DNA from: DASPJR01 sp035628505
Lineage (GTDB): Bacteria > Planctomycetota > SZUA-567 > H5-PLA8
Direction of reading: 5' to 3'
Length of the DNA: 22,434 bases
NCBI GenBank assembly: GCA_035628505.1
Contig: DASPJR010000057.1
Coordinates: forward strand, 1-22,434
The notes beneath the pieces were generated by a model. It ran no database searches. It was given only the letters and a program-made list of their open reading frames with translations, and had not been told where the DNA came from. Shown in pieces: positions 1 to 8,400 of the stretch (positions are counted from its first letter, which is position 1; every line of letters starts with the position of its first letter). The position numbers and the translations under genes are program-made.

Positions 1-1
1 T

Positions 2-2746
2 GAATCGTTTGTCGCCGCGGCAATGTTCCCGCGCATTCTCCCGCCCGATTCCGCATCGCGCTTCTGGTGCAAGACGCTCTTCATGGAACTCGGACTCATC
101 TTCAGCCTCGTTGCGCTCGCCGGCCCGCGTTTTGGTGCCTATTACGAAGAGGTGCGGCCGCGCGGCGCGGACCTGTATGTGCTGATCGACGTCTCGCGCT
201 CAATGCTTGCTCAAGACGTGCCGCCCAACCGCCTGGCGCGCGCAAAAAGCGACGTTTCGTCGCTGCTCAATCGCATGAAAGGCGAACGGGTGGGGCTGAT
301 CGCCTTCGCCGGGAAAGCCGTCGTGAAATGTCCGCTCTCGACAGATTACGATTTCTACCGCCGCGCGCTTGATGAAATTGACACCAACAGTGCACCGCGA
401 GGTGGCACGGCAATCGGCGACGCTATTCGCAAGGCGTTGGAGGTCTTTCCAGCAGAGGCCGATCGTGAGCGCTCTATCCTGCTAATTACGGATGGAGACG
501 ATCAGCAGTCATATCCGCTTGAAGCGGCAGACGCGGCCGCCGAAAAGCGCGTGACCATCTACGCTGTCGGCCTCGGCGATGCGGAGCAGGGGTCGCGCGT
601 TCCCAATCCGAAGGCCGGTCCGGGAAGTTTTATCGAGCACGAAGGCCAGCAGGTCTGGAGCAAGCTCGATAACTCCCTGCTCGAGAAAATTGCGCTGAAG
701 ACAAACGGTGTTTATGTGCCGGCGAGCACGCGCGCTTACGACCTTGGCGAACTTTACGAAAGCCATCTCAAAGGCCGTCGGGGTGAGGCCAAAGAACAGC
801 GGCGCGTGCGCCTGGCCGAGCGCTACCAGATCTTTCTGGCGCTGGCGCTGCTGTGCCTGCTGGCTGAACTCCTGATCCGTCCGTATCCGCCCACAATGAC
901 AGAGTTTACTGATCCGGTCAAGCGCGAGCGTGGCGCCTATGCCAGACGCACGCCGGTGGCGGTTGCTCTCCTATTATTGTTGCTTGTGCCCGCAAGCGTG
1001 CAGGCGGCTCAGCCGCGCGCGGCCACGCGTGAAGGGCTGGAGCTTTTTTCAAAAGGTCAGTTCGACGAAGCGCAGAAGAAATTTGCAAGTGCCGCTGAGA
1101 AGCTGCAAAAGGACGACCCGCAGCTGGCAGCCATTGTGGCATTCGATCTCGCCTGCACGTATCACCGCAAAGGCGACACAGAAAAGGCGCGCGAAGAGTA
1201 TCTGAAGGCCGGACTGGCCCACGATAAGGAACTTGCCTCCGAAGCGCACTACAATCTCGGACTGCTCTCGGCGGAAACAGCACGCGCTCTCGCTGGTGAA
1301 ACTCCGGAACTTGTGGAGCCCGACAAGCGCAAGGAAATCATCGACAAACTTCTAGAAGCTGTCGCATCGTTCCGGCAGAGCATTGAGCGCAAAGGAGACA
1401 ATCCCAAGTCGCGAAAAAATATCGAACTCGTGCGGCAATGGATCAAGTTCTACACAGACCGATGGCGGGAAATCGACCGTGAGAAGATCCGCAAGGAAAG
1501 CAACCTGGCGCAGTTCATCGAATACCTCGTGAAGATGCAGAATGCGCTGCGCGAGAATGTGAAGGAAATCAAGCCGACGGCGCCACGCGACACATATTTC
1601 GAATACAAGCGCGCGCAGGACGAGCTCGCGGAAGAAATCCCGCCGCTGAAAGAGAAAATTCAGGCGGATGTCGAAAAACCGCAACAGCCGCCCGCGCAGG
1701 CGCAGACTGCTCCGTCGCCGCAGGGCCAGCCGCAGATGGATCCTAAACAGTTCGAAGAAGCAATGAAGATGCTGCTGGGCTGGGCCGATGAAGCGGGCAA
1801 GAAGATGGAATCGGCATCAAGCAAGTTGCAGGGGCGCATGCCGCAGCCAGCTTCAGACGAGCAGAAAGCGGCGGTGACGGAACTTGAGCGCATCTGGGAG
1901 GCGGTGGTTCCGTTCCATCCGCTGCTGAACCGCGATTACGAAGATCAGAAGAAAATTACGCGCAAGCTGAATCCTAATGCGCCCGAGCCTGAAACAGAAA
2001 AAACCGATGCGGTCAAAGACGACAAGACGGCTGCTGCACCGCCCAAAGCCGATCCTAAACCGCCGGAAAAACCAGCCGAACCCGTGGTGCTCAGCGAAGA
2101 GGAGCTCAAAGAGCTTACCGACGCGCAGGAGCAGACCTTGCGCCGCACGGCTCTGTTGAAACCCAAAGCCGAAGCGGAGCTCAAGCGCATGGAGGCCATG
2201 CCGCAGCAGCCTGCGCCTCAGGCGCCGCCGCCGGATCCGAACGATCCCAATGCCAGCAAGCAGCCGCAGCAGGTGGATCCCGAAAAGGTGAAGGAAGGGT
2301 ATCGAAAAGCTATCGAGCTGGCGCCCAAGGCCGTCGAGAAGATGACTTCAGCGGTGCTCAAGCTGCGTGAAAAGAAAGCGGACGCCGCGTATCCAGATGC
2401 CGAGGAAGCGCGGAGAATTCTGGAAGAAATTGTTAAGGCGCAGCCGCCAAATCCCAATCAGGACAAGAACAAGGATCAGAAGAACCAGGACTCGAACCAG
2501 AACGAGCAGAAGAAAGACGAAGAGAAGAAAAAGGACCAGGAAAAGAAGGATCAGGACAAGGACGATAAGGAAAAGCAGGATCAGAAAAAGGACGAGAAGG
2601 CTCAGAAGCCCGAAGAGAAGAAGTCGGCAGATGCCATCGAAGATGTGCTCCGCAAAGTGCGTGAACGCGAAAAGCAGAAGCGTGACCGCGATAAGGAATT
2701 GAAGGCTCGCATTATGGGTCAGATGCCCGTGGACAAGGACTGGTAG
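2..2746 (+). CDS. BatB-BatC fusion: VWA-domain and TPR aerotolerance protein (5' end outside window)
   Basis: Residues are counted from the Met at 23, but the frame is open to the window edge and the first BatB membrane segment seems to lie upstream, so the gene is probably 5'-truncated. A hydrophobic helix (about 21-35) precedes a VWA domain with a complete metal site: D56-x-S58-x-S60, T129 and D157 in ITDGD. A second helix lies at about 268-286. Then comes a stretch that looks like the signal peptide of a separate protein (about 305-328, ending ASVQAA), followed by TPR-like helices (about 336-425), coiled coil, Pro/Gln linkers, a Lys/Asp/Glu/Gln-rich tail (about 813-868) and the BatC-like ending DKDW. 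BatB and BatC are usually separate inner-membrane and periplasmic proteins; here no stop codon lies between them and the internal Met292 (ATG at 896) has no evident ribosome site. It heads the operon with batD and batE. In the family, Bat proteins are linked to oxygen or stress tolerance and often to a MoxR ATPase, which would lie upstream of the window. Confidence 0.9.
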   Translation, partial: ESFVAAAMFPRILPPDSASRFWCKTLFMELGLIFSLVALAGPRFGAYYEEVRPRGADLYVLIDVSRSMLAQDVPPNRLARAKSDVSSLLNRMKGERVGLIAFAGKAVVKCPLSTDYDFYRRALDEIDTNSAPRGGTAIGDAIRKALEVFPAEADRERSILLITDGDDQQSYPLEAADAAAEKRVTIYAVGLGDAEQGSRVPNPKAGPGSFIEHEGQQVWSKLDNSLLEKIALKTNGVYVPASTRAYDLGELYESHLKGRRGEAKEQRRVRLAERYQIFLALALLCLLAELLIRPYPPTMTEFTDPVKRERGAYARRTPVAVALLLLLLVPASVQAAQPRAATREGLELFSKGQFDEAQKKFASAAEKLQKDDPQLAAIVAFDLACTYHRKGDTEKAREEYLKAGLAHDKELASEAHYNLGLLSAETARALAGETPELVEPDKRKEIIDKLLEAVASFRQSIERKGDNPKSRKNIELVRQWIKFYTDRWREIDREKIRKESNLAQFIEYLVKMQNALRENVKEIKPTAPRDTYFEYKRAQDELAEEIPPLKEKIQADVEKPQQPPAQAQTAPSPQGQPQMDPKQFEEAMKMLLGWADEAGKKMESASSKLQGRMPQPASDEQKAAVTELERIWEAVVPFHPLLNRDYEDQKKITRKLNPNAPEPETEKTDAVKDDKTAAAPPKADPKPPEKPAEPVVLSEEELKELTDAQEQTLRRTALLKPKAEAELKRMEAMPQQPAPQAPPPDPNDPNASKQPQQVDPEKVKEGYRKAIELAPKAVEKMTSAVLKLREKKADAAYPDAEEARRILEEIVKAQPPNPNQDKNKDQKNQDSNQNEQKKDEEKKKDQEKKDQDKDDKEKQDQKKDEKAQKPEEKKSADAIEDVLRKVREREKQKRDRDKELKARIMGQMPVDKDW
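2458..2625 (+). repeat. Low-complexity, purine-rich coding repeat
   Basis: This segment of the BatB-BatC gene is built from irregular repeats of Lys-Asp, Gln-Lys and Glu-Lys codons, so the plus strand is strongly purine-biased. It encodes the charged, probably disordered C-terminal tail. The same composition produces an Arg-rich ORF in another frame, which is an artefact. It is degenerate and not a perfect tandem repeat. Confidence 0.7.
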
Positions 2747-2748
2747 AC

Positions 2749-4650
2749 GTGCGGCGAACTGGACGTTACTCAACGATTTTCGCCGCCGCTTGTCTGGCGC
2801 TTTACGCAGCATGCGCGGTGGCGGGCGAAAGTCCTGAGCTGCAATTGCAGCTGAACTCGACGGATATTTACATCGGCGAGAGCGTGGATCTTTATGTCAC
2901 TGAAAAAAATGTGAAGACGCCTGTCGTTCCAGATCTCACCGCGCTCAGTGCCGACTTCGATTACCGCCTGCTGACCGAGCAGCCGCGCAGCCAGGTGTCG
3001 ACCACAATCATTAACGGGCGCATGTCGCAGAACAGTTCCTACACATACATTTTCAGACTTACGCCCAAGCGTCCGGGAACACTCGAGATTCCGTCTCTTA
3101 AAGTTGAGGCGGACGGAACAAAGCTCATCGGCAACGCGCTGCAGATGCGCGTGCAGGCGGCCGAAAGGCAGGACCTGGTGATAGCCGAGGTGCTTGTCAG
3201 CCGGACGCGTGTCTTTCCCACGCAGCCGTTCGATGTGACGTTGAAGGTTCTCGTCAAACCCTTGCCGGTGGAGGCCACACGCGATCCGCTTGCTCCGCTG
3301 CAGCGCCAGAACCCCGCGATCGAGGTCAACTGGGTAGATGTTCCTGACGGCCTGAGCTCTGACGACACGCGTTCGTGGCTGCAGAAGTACATCACAGAAA
3401 CAGGCGTTGGATTCACCGTCAATGGTCTCACTGTTCATGGTTTTCTCGAACAGCATTACGCCGTATTCAGCCTGCAGACTGGACGTGAAAGGCGAACCGG
3501 CCTGGATGGTACGCAAATCGATTATTTCGTTTATGAGCTGAAACGAACCTTCAAGCCCGAACGCCCAGGCAAATACACCTTCGGCCCCGCCGCCGTGAAA
3601 GGTCACTTTGTCGATGCGCTTTCCGGAAGGCGATTCAGCACGAAACGGCTGGTCGTGAGCGCTGATCCTAAGACAGTGGAAGTCGCTGAAGTTCCATCGC
3701 CTCGCCCGGCAACGTTCTGCGGCGGTATCGGAGCATATGACCTTACAGCTTCTGCAACGCCCACAAACCTGCGTGTGGGCGATCCGCTGACGCTGAATCT
3801 TGAGATCAAACGCAAGCCCGGCAGCGGCTCGTTGGATCTTGTGAAAGCACCCGATCTGTCAGCGAACGCTGCGCTTGCGGCCGATTTTGATATCGTCGAC
3901 AAGGCACCGACGGGCGAGTCGAAGGGTGATGCGAAAAAATTCTCGTACGCGCTGCGGCCCAGAAGGGCGGGGGCCACCCTGCCGGCCATTGCAGTCACAT
4001 TCTTCGATCCCGACACCGAAAAGTTCACTGACGCCAGCACCGCACCGATCGCATTGACCGTTACGCAGGCGGCGCAGCTGCGCCCGGGCGAACTGGTCGG
4101 TGCATTACCGACAAACAATTCGCAGGAAATCAAGTCGCGGCAGGAAGGTATCTTTCAGAACATCACTGACTTTCGCGAACTGCAGAATCAGCAGGTGAAC
4201 ACGGTCCTTGCGATCGCGATTGCCATGGGTTCATGGGCGGCTTTTGCCTTGATGAGCCTGCTTGTCACAAATTACCGCCGTAAATCCAGCGACGCTGTGT
4301 GGCAGCGCCGGCAACGGGCGCGGCGAGGTGCTGAAGAGCACCTGGCAAAGGCGAGATCAGCCGCATCGGGCTCAAAGTCCGATGCGCTCCGCGCGATTCG
4401 GGCGGCTCTTGTCGAGCTGATCGCGGACATGCTGAATGTGCCGGCCGCGGGAATGACGGCGCACGAAGCACGTCAGCTGCTAAAGGCGCGCGGAGTTAGT
4501 GCGGAGCGCTGCGATGAGACGGTGCGGTTGCTTGAAACCATTGAAGCCGCCGAATATGGGAGCGCGGACGCCGAGAATATCTCAGCGCTGATTGAGAACG
4601 CCGCGGGGCTTATCCCAAAGCTGCACCGCGAACTGGAGGCGCTGAAATGA
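2749..4650 (+). CDS. batD: BatD aerotolerance protein
   Basis: This 633-residue protein has a signal peptide (about 1-26, ending ACAVAG), a long beta-rich periplasmic region (about 27-470) with repeated Ig-like BatD segments, one transmembrane helix (about 485-507) followed by a basic stop-transfer YRRKS, and a cytoplasmic helical tail of about 120 residues. Length and layout are typical of BatD (PF13584). The start is a GTG 2 bp after the stop of the BatB-BatC gene, and the end overlaps the next gene by 4 bp, so translation is probably coupled along the operon. BatD is thought to act in the envelope with the VWA proteins BatA and BatB; its biochemical role is not settled. An open reading frame of 278 codons on the opposite strand has no recognisable content and is a shadow. 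Confidence 0.9.
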   Translation: MRRTGRYSTIFAAACLALYAACAVAGESPELQLQLNSTDIYIGESVDLYVTEKNVKTPVVPDLTALSADFDYRLLTEQPRSQVSTTIINGRMSQNSSYTYIFRLTPKRPGTLEIPSLKVEADGTKLIGNALQMRVQAAERQDLVIAEVLVSRTRVFPTQPFDVTLKVLVKPLPVEATRDPLAPLQRQNPAIEVNWVDVPDGLSSDDTRSWLQKYITETGVGFTVNGLTVHGFLEQHYAVFSLQTGRERRTGLDGTQIDYFVYELKRTFKPERPGKYTFGPAAVKGHFVDALSGRRFSTKRLVVSADPKTVEVAEVPSPRPATFCGGIGAYDLTASATPTNLRVGDPLTLNLEIKRKPGSGSLDLVKAPDLSANAALAADFDIVDKAPTGESKGDAKKFSYALRPRRAGATLPAIAVTFFDPDTEKFTDASTAPIALTVTQAAQLRPGELVGALPTNNSQEIKSRQEGIFQNITDFRELQNQQVNTVLAIAIAMGSWAAFALMSLLVTNYRRKSSDAVWQRRQRARRGAEEHLAKARSAASGSKSDALRAIRAALVELIADMLNVPAAGMTAHEARQLLKARGVSAERCDETVRLLETIEAAEYGSADAENISALIENAAGLIPKLHRELEALK

Positions 4651-5408
4651 AGCGTACTCTGGCGATCATGCTTCTTTGTCTTGCGACATTCTCTGCGACA
4701 GCCGGTGAAAGCGGCGAGAGGGAGAGGAATTTTGTCCGTGGGCTCGAGCTCTTTGACAAGGCGAAGAGTCCCGATGACTACCGCGCGGCTGCCGCCCTCT
4801 TTGAAAGTCTGCTCGACGCAAATTACGTGAACGGCGCCGTGCTGTACAACATTGGCAATTCGTATATGCGTGCGGGCGACTATGGCAAGGCGATTCTCGC
4901 CTACCGCAAGGCCAAGCCGTTCCGGCCACGCGACCCGTACCTGGATGCCAATCTCCGCCAGGCTCTGATGGTGGCGCCCGGACGTCTTCCACCCCCGGCA
5001 ACGCCGTGGTGGCGTCATGTGTTTTTCTGGACCGACTCAGTGTCGTATCCGGAGAAGGTGTTCGGAACGGTCGCCGGATTCGTATTTGGCGCACTGATCG
5101 CTGCGGCCGCGCTGCTGCTGCGCAAGAAGAAGCTGTATCTGGTCAGTGGCGTGTTTGTGTCGCTGGCGGGAGTGCTTGCAATTGACGCGGCTGTGAGTCA
5201 CAGCGATGTCCGGAATTCGCGCCTGGCCGTGGTGACGCGCGAGACGATCGCGCGCAAGGGCATCGGCGCACAGTACGAACCCGCCTTCGACCAGCCCTTG
5301 AAAGACGGCGCCGAATTCACTGTTATTGACCGCAACGGCGAGTGGATCTTCGGCCACTTCGAAGGCATTGGCGATGGCTGGCTGCGCCGCGACGCCGTGG
5401 CCGAGTAA
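4647..5408 (+). CDS. batE: BatE-like TPR and SH3-domain membrane protein
   Basis: This 253-residue protein has a signal peptide (about 1-20, ending ATAG), TPR-like helices (about 25-115) including a clear YNIGNSYMRAGDYGKAI repeat, two adjacent transmembrane helices (about 136-156 and 162-182) separated by a basic RKKK turn, and a C-terminal SH3-like beta domain (about 190-251; DGAEFTVID, GWLRRD). This order matches BatE of the aerotolerance operon. The start ATG overlaps the batD stop in an ATGA junction, so it is the third gene of the operon. No clear terminator follows in the 72 bp before the next gene. The family assignment is firm at domain level; the exact role is unknown. Confidence 0.82.
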   Translation: MKRTLAIMLLCLATFSATAGESGERERNFVRGLELFDKAKSPDDYRAAAALFESLLDANYVNGAVLYNIGNSYMRAGDYGKAILAYRKAKPFRPRDPYLDANLRQALMVAPGRLPPPATPWWRHVFFWTDSVSYPEKVFGTVAGFVFGALIAAAALLLRKKKLYLVSGVFVSLAGVLAIDAAVSHSDVRNSRLAVVTRETIARKGIGAQYEPAFDQPLKDGAEFTVIDRNGEWIFGHFEGIGDGWLRRDAVAE

Positions 5409-5454
5409 ATCTCAAACGGAATTCTACGGAACGCGCGCGAAATCAACGGTGTAA

Positions 5455-5475
5455 GCTCTCACTGTTAAGGAGAGC
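5455..5475 (+). promoter_or_regulatory. Inverted repeat covering the ribosome-binding site
   Basis: GCTCTC (5455-5460) and GAGAGC (5470-5475) are perfect reverse complements around a 9-nt loop. The right arm overlaps the Shine-Dalgarno sequence AAGGAGAG (5467-5474) of the gene starting at 5481. In the mRNA this small hairpin could partly mask the ribosome site. With only 6 bp it may be chance. Confidence 0.35.
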
Positions 5476-5480
5476 GCCGC

Positions 5481-6914
5481 ATGATGCGTCAATGTGCTCC
5501 ATCATTTTTGCTGTTCCTGCTATCGATGTCCGTGTTCGCGGAAGAACCGCGTCTGATTGCTCCCGATGACCGCAAGTATCTTGCTTTCGACCCGCGCGTC
5601 ATCTGCTCGAGCGAGAACGCGCGTTTGATTCTCGGAAGGGTGACTAAAGAAGCTCGCAATCCGCTCTTCCAGGCAGACAAGCCGTGGGAGAATTCGCTGA
5701 ACAACCTGTACCCCAATGTGATCTGGGACGAGCAGGAGCGCGTTTTCAAGCTCTGGTACAAGTGCGTGCTCGCTGACAAAGACGCGATCGCGAAAATGGA
5801 GCGGCCCAGCACGATTCACGATGTCGGCTGGTATCTGCTTTATGCGACGTCAAAGGACGGTCTCGCGTGGGAGCGCCCGGCGCTGGGCTTGAATGCGTTT
5901 GACGGAAACAAAGATACGAACATCGTTGCGCGAGACACACCGAACGTCGGGGTCTTCAAAGACACGCAGGATGCTGAGCCGGCGCGGCGTTACAAAATGG
6001 TTTATGATGTCGGCCTCGGCAAGCTGCGCGTGCGCTTTTCCGCGGACGGAATTCATTGGGGAGAGCCCGTTGAGGCCACCGGCTTCGGCCAAAAGAACGG
6101 CGACACGCACAACAATGCATTCTGGGACGAGCGCAGCAGAAAATATCTGTGGTTCACCAAGCTATACCTGGGCGAACGGTTGGTTGCGCGCTTTGAAAGT
6201 GATGACTTCATCGCATGGAAAGACAGCGGCATGGTGCTGCGTTCAACGCCCGACGAAGGCAAAGCCAGCCAGACCTACTGCCTGCCAGTGTTTCGCTACG
6301 GCTCCATTTACCTCGGTTACGTCATGATGTACCACGTCGGCAAGGGCCGCAGCGTCGATTGCGAGCTCGCCTGGAGCCCCGATTCCATCCAATGGCAGCG
6401 CGTGATGCCCGGAACGCCATTCATTCCGCGAGGCCCCAAAGGCGCTTACGATTCAGAATGCATTTACGCGCAAGCCGGAGCGCCCGTCGCGGTCGGCAAA
6501 GAAATGCTCATCTATTACGGCGGCGATGATTTCCCGCACACCGGCTGGAAACGGCACTGCCTGCCTTGCCTTGCGCGCGTGCCCCTCGACCGCTTCGCTG
6601 GCTACGAGCCGATCACGGCAACTGCTCCGGCAATTCTGCACAGCGGCATTTTTGTGGCGGACAGAGAGCCGCTTAAAGTCAGCGCCGATAGCGCAGGCGG
6701 AAGCGTGATCCTCCGCGTGCTGAATGAGGCGGGACACGTACTCGCCGAATCGGAGATCATCTCTGCAATGGTGACGGACGAGCCCGTTCGCTGGAAGAGC
6801 GGGGCGGAGAAGCTCGCTGGCGCGAAAGTCACGTTAAAAATTGAACTGCAGAACGCGAAGCTCTGGGCGCTGAGCGGGTGGGAACTGTTCGAAAAGCAGA
6901 TGCCGAGAAAATAA
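5481..6914 (+). CDS. Secreted five-bladed beta-propeller protein, GH43/GH32-like
   Basis: This 477-residue protein begins with a signal peptide (about 1-20, ending SVFA) and has a good ribosome site, AAGGAG; ATGATG offers two adjacent starts. Repeated blades carry the hallmarks of GH32/43/117/130-type propellers: NVIWDEQERVFKLWY (79-93), YATSKDGLAWE (121-131), RFSADGIHWGEP (185-196), DTHNNAFWDERSRKY (208-222), CELAWSPDSIQW (294-305) and DSECIY (324-329). The last recalls the acidic Glu-Cys motif of GH32, but the GH32 N-terminal NDPNG motif is absent. A beta-sandwich-like tail occupies about 385-477. It probably binds or hydrolyses a glycan outside the cytoplasm; substrate and family number cannot be assigned from sequence alone. 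It lies 72 bp after batE, so readthrough is possible, and it converges with the MFS gene 2 bp downstream. Confidence 0.7.
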   Translation: MMRQCAPSFLLFLLSMSVFAEEPRLIAPDDRKYLAFDPRVICSSENARLILGRVTKEARNPLFQADKPWENSLNNLYPNVIWDEQERVFKLWYKCVLADKDAIAKMERPSTIHDVGWYLLYATSKDGLAWERPALGLNAFDGNKDTNIVARDTPNVGVFKDTQDAEPARRYKMVYDVGLGKLRVRFSADGIHWGEPVEATGFGQKNGDTHNNAFWDERSRKYLWFTKLYLGERLVARFESDDFIAWKDSGMVLRSTPDEGKASQTYCLPVFRYGSIYLGYVMMYHVGKGRSVDCELAWSPDSIQWQRVMPGTPFIPRGPKGAYDSECIYAQAGAPVAVGKEMLIYYGGDDFPHTGWKRHCLPCLARVPLDRFAGYEPITATAPAILHSGIFVADREPLKVSADSAGGSVILRVLNEAGHVLAESEIISAMVTDEPVRWKSGAEKLAGAKVTLKIELQNAKLWALSGWELFEKQMPRK

Positions 6915-6916
6915 GC

Positions 6917-8326
6917 TCAGCTGGCTTCTTCGAGCACCCGCACAGACGGCTGCTTGGCTGGTTCGCTTTCGTTCCCCGCGTCTTTGCCTTCGTAGAATGT
7001 TTTGCGGGGGTCGATGAAGAACCACATGCAGCCGGCAATGATGTATGCGGCGGCGTAGACCAGGAACAGTGTGTTCCAACTGGCGTTGTTGAAGATCAGC
7101 GCGCCGATGTACGGTTGTATGGAATTGCCCAGGTTTCCGACCATGTTGATGAAACCTGTCGCGATGCCCGCATGTTTTCCGCCCATGTCGACAATGGTCG
7201 CCCAGTTCGCTGCCTGTCCGAAATCGTATGCGGCCGCAGCGATACACATCAGTATGGCGGCTTGGAAGGGCGTCTTTGCGAAATGAATTCCATACATCGC
7301 TGCGGCGGCAGTCGTGCAGCCAATAATTGGGAAAAGCGCTCTGCCCATGCGCTTCCAACCCGTTTTACGCACGACGATGTCGCAGAGCCAGCCGCCGGTC
7401 AGGCAGGATAGTCCGCCAAAGAACAGCGGCATCACGCTCATGAGTTCTGATTTCTCGAACGTGACTCCATGGACATCCTTCAGAAAGCGCGGCATCCAGC
7501 TGACAAAGAAAGACCAGCCGAAGCTTCCGCAGATGTAAAGCGCGGCCATGGCCCACAGGCTGGGGCTGGTAAACAGCGCCTTCCAGACATGTGCGGCGGG
7601 CGAATGACCATCGCTTTCGTCCTTTTTCTCCCGGCCTGCATTGATCAGATCGAGCTCAGCTTGATTGACGCCTGCCTTTTCCCTTGGATTGTCGCGGAAC
7701 CACGGGAAGAAGACGGCGCACCACACGAGTCCCAGGAGACCGGACGCGACAAATCCCATGCGCCAGGCGGCGACTTCACTGATGAAAGAAAAGCCGGGAA
7801 TGGCTGAAGTTGTTTCCCGGAACGACGGCGAATCAAGCCCGCGAAGCATGAGTCCGAAGAGCAATGGAGAGAACGCGCCACCCCAGCGCGCGAAAAGCCA
7901 GAGCAGCCCGCCTGCCCGGCCGCGGGCTTTCACCGGAAGCCAGCGCGACTGCACGCTGGCCATGTTCGGGTATGCGCCTGCCTCGCCTACACCGAACAAA
8001 AAGCGGCATGCCAGCAGCGTCGCAAAGCCGGTCGCCGTTCCGGAAAGTGCTGTGAAAAGCGACCACGCCAGGACGATGCGCAGCAACGTGACGCGCGGGC
8101 CGAACCGGTCACCCAGCCAACCTCCAGGAATCTCGAATAGACCGTAGGCAAGCCAGAAGGCGCCCATGATCAGGCCGAGTTGTTCATCACTTATGAGCAG
8201 GTCACGCTGAATGTCGACCTGTGCGCGCATGATGCACACGCGGTCGAAATAGGTGAGGAACGACAGCGAGCAGAGGAGCGCCATCACGCCATAACGGACT
8301 CGTGTCGGCTTTTCGCTTTGTTCCAC
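6917..8326 (-). CDS. MFS transporter, anion:cation symporter (ACS) family
   Basis: This 469-residue protein has about twelve hydrophobic segments, an N-terminal helix ending YFDRVCI (typical of the ACS family of hexuronate, glucarate and phthalate-type carriers), and the MFS motif A variant GGWLGDRFGPR (about 68-78) after helix 2. A weaker copy, GGWLCDIVVRKTG, appears in the second half. The start is GTG at 8326, with GGAG about 9 nt upstream; the nearby ATG is out of frame. It is the last gene of a four-gene minus-strand operon with a D-serine dehydratase-like enzyme, a dipeptidase and a RidA protein, so the substrate may be a D-amino acid or dipeptide, although ACS carriers usually take up organic anions. 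Confidence 0.88.
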   Translation of the reverse strand: MEQSEKPTRVRYGVMALLCSLSFLTYFDRVCIMRAQVDIQRDLLISDEQLGLIMGAFWLAYGLFEIPGGWLGDRFGPRVTLLRIVLAWSLFTALSGTATGFATLLACRFLFGVGEAGAYPNMASVQSRWLPVKARGRAGGLLWLFARWGGAFSPLLFGLMLRGLDSPSFRETTSAIPGFSFISEVAAWRMGFVASGLLGLVWCAVFFPWFRDNPREKAGVNQAELDLINAGREKKDESDGHSPAAHVWKALFTSPSLWAMAALYICGSFGWSFFVSWMPRFLKDVHGVTFEKSELMSVMPLFFGGLSCLTGGWLCDIVVRKTGWKRMGRALFPIIGCTTAAAAMYGIHFAKTPFQAAILMCIAAAAYDFGQAANWATIVDMGGKHAGIATGFINMVGNLGNSIQPYIGALIFNNASWNTLFLVYAAAYIIAGCMWFFIDPRKTFYEGKDAGNESEPAKQPSVRVLEEAS

Positions 8327-8364
8327 GCTGCCATTCTCCGGACCGAACTATAAACTGCCAACGC

Positions 8365-8400
8365 TCAGCGCTTCTGCGCTGAAGTGTTTAAGACTTCAGC
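8365..8400 (-). promoter_or_regulatory. Two overlapping, mutually exclusive hairpins at the RidA-MFS junction
   Basis: An 8-bp inverted repeat, GCTGAAGT (8378-8385) with ACTTCAGC (8393-8400), encloses the stop codon of the RidA gene. A second 7-bp stem, TCAGCGC (8365-8371) with GCGCTGA (8376-8382) and a TTCT loop, shares bases 8378-8382 with the first. Only one can form at a time. No run of T follows on the minus strand, so this is not a standard terminator. It may modulate or process the mRNA between RidA and the transporter, or be coincidental. Confidence 0.35.

Noticed and set aside
2367..2702. Arg-rich 111-codon frame within the BatB-BatC tail
   Set aside because: It is an off-frame reading of the Lys/Asp/Glu repeat codons, with no ribosome site.
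2770..3606. 278-codon minus-strand open frame opposite batD
   Set aside because: BatD has a signal peptide, membrane helix and operon position on the plus strand; the antisense frame has no recognisable content.
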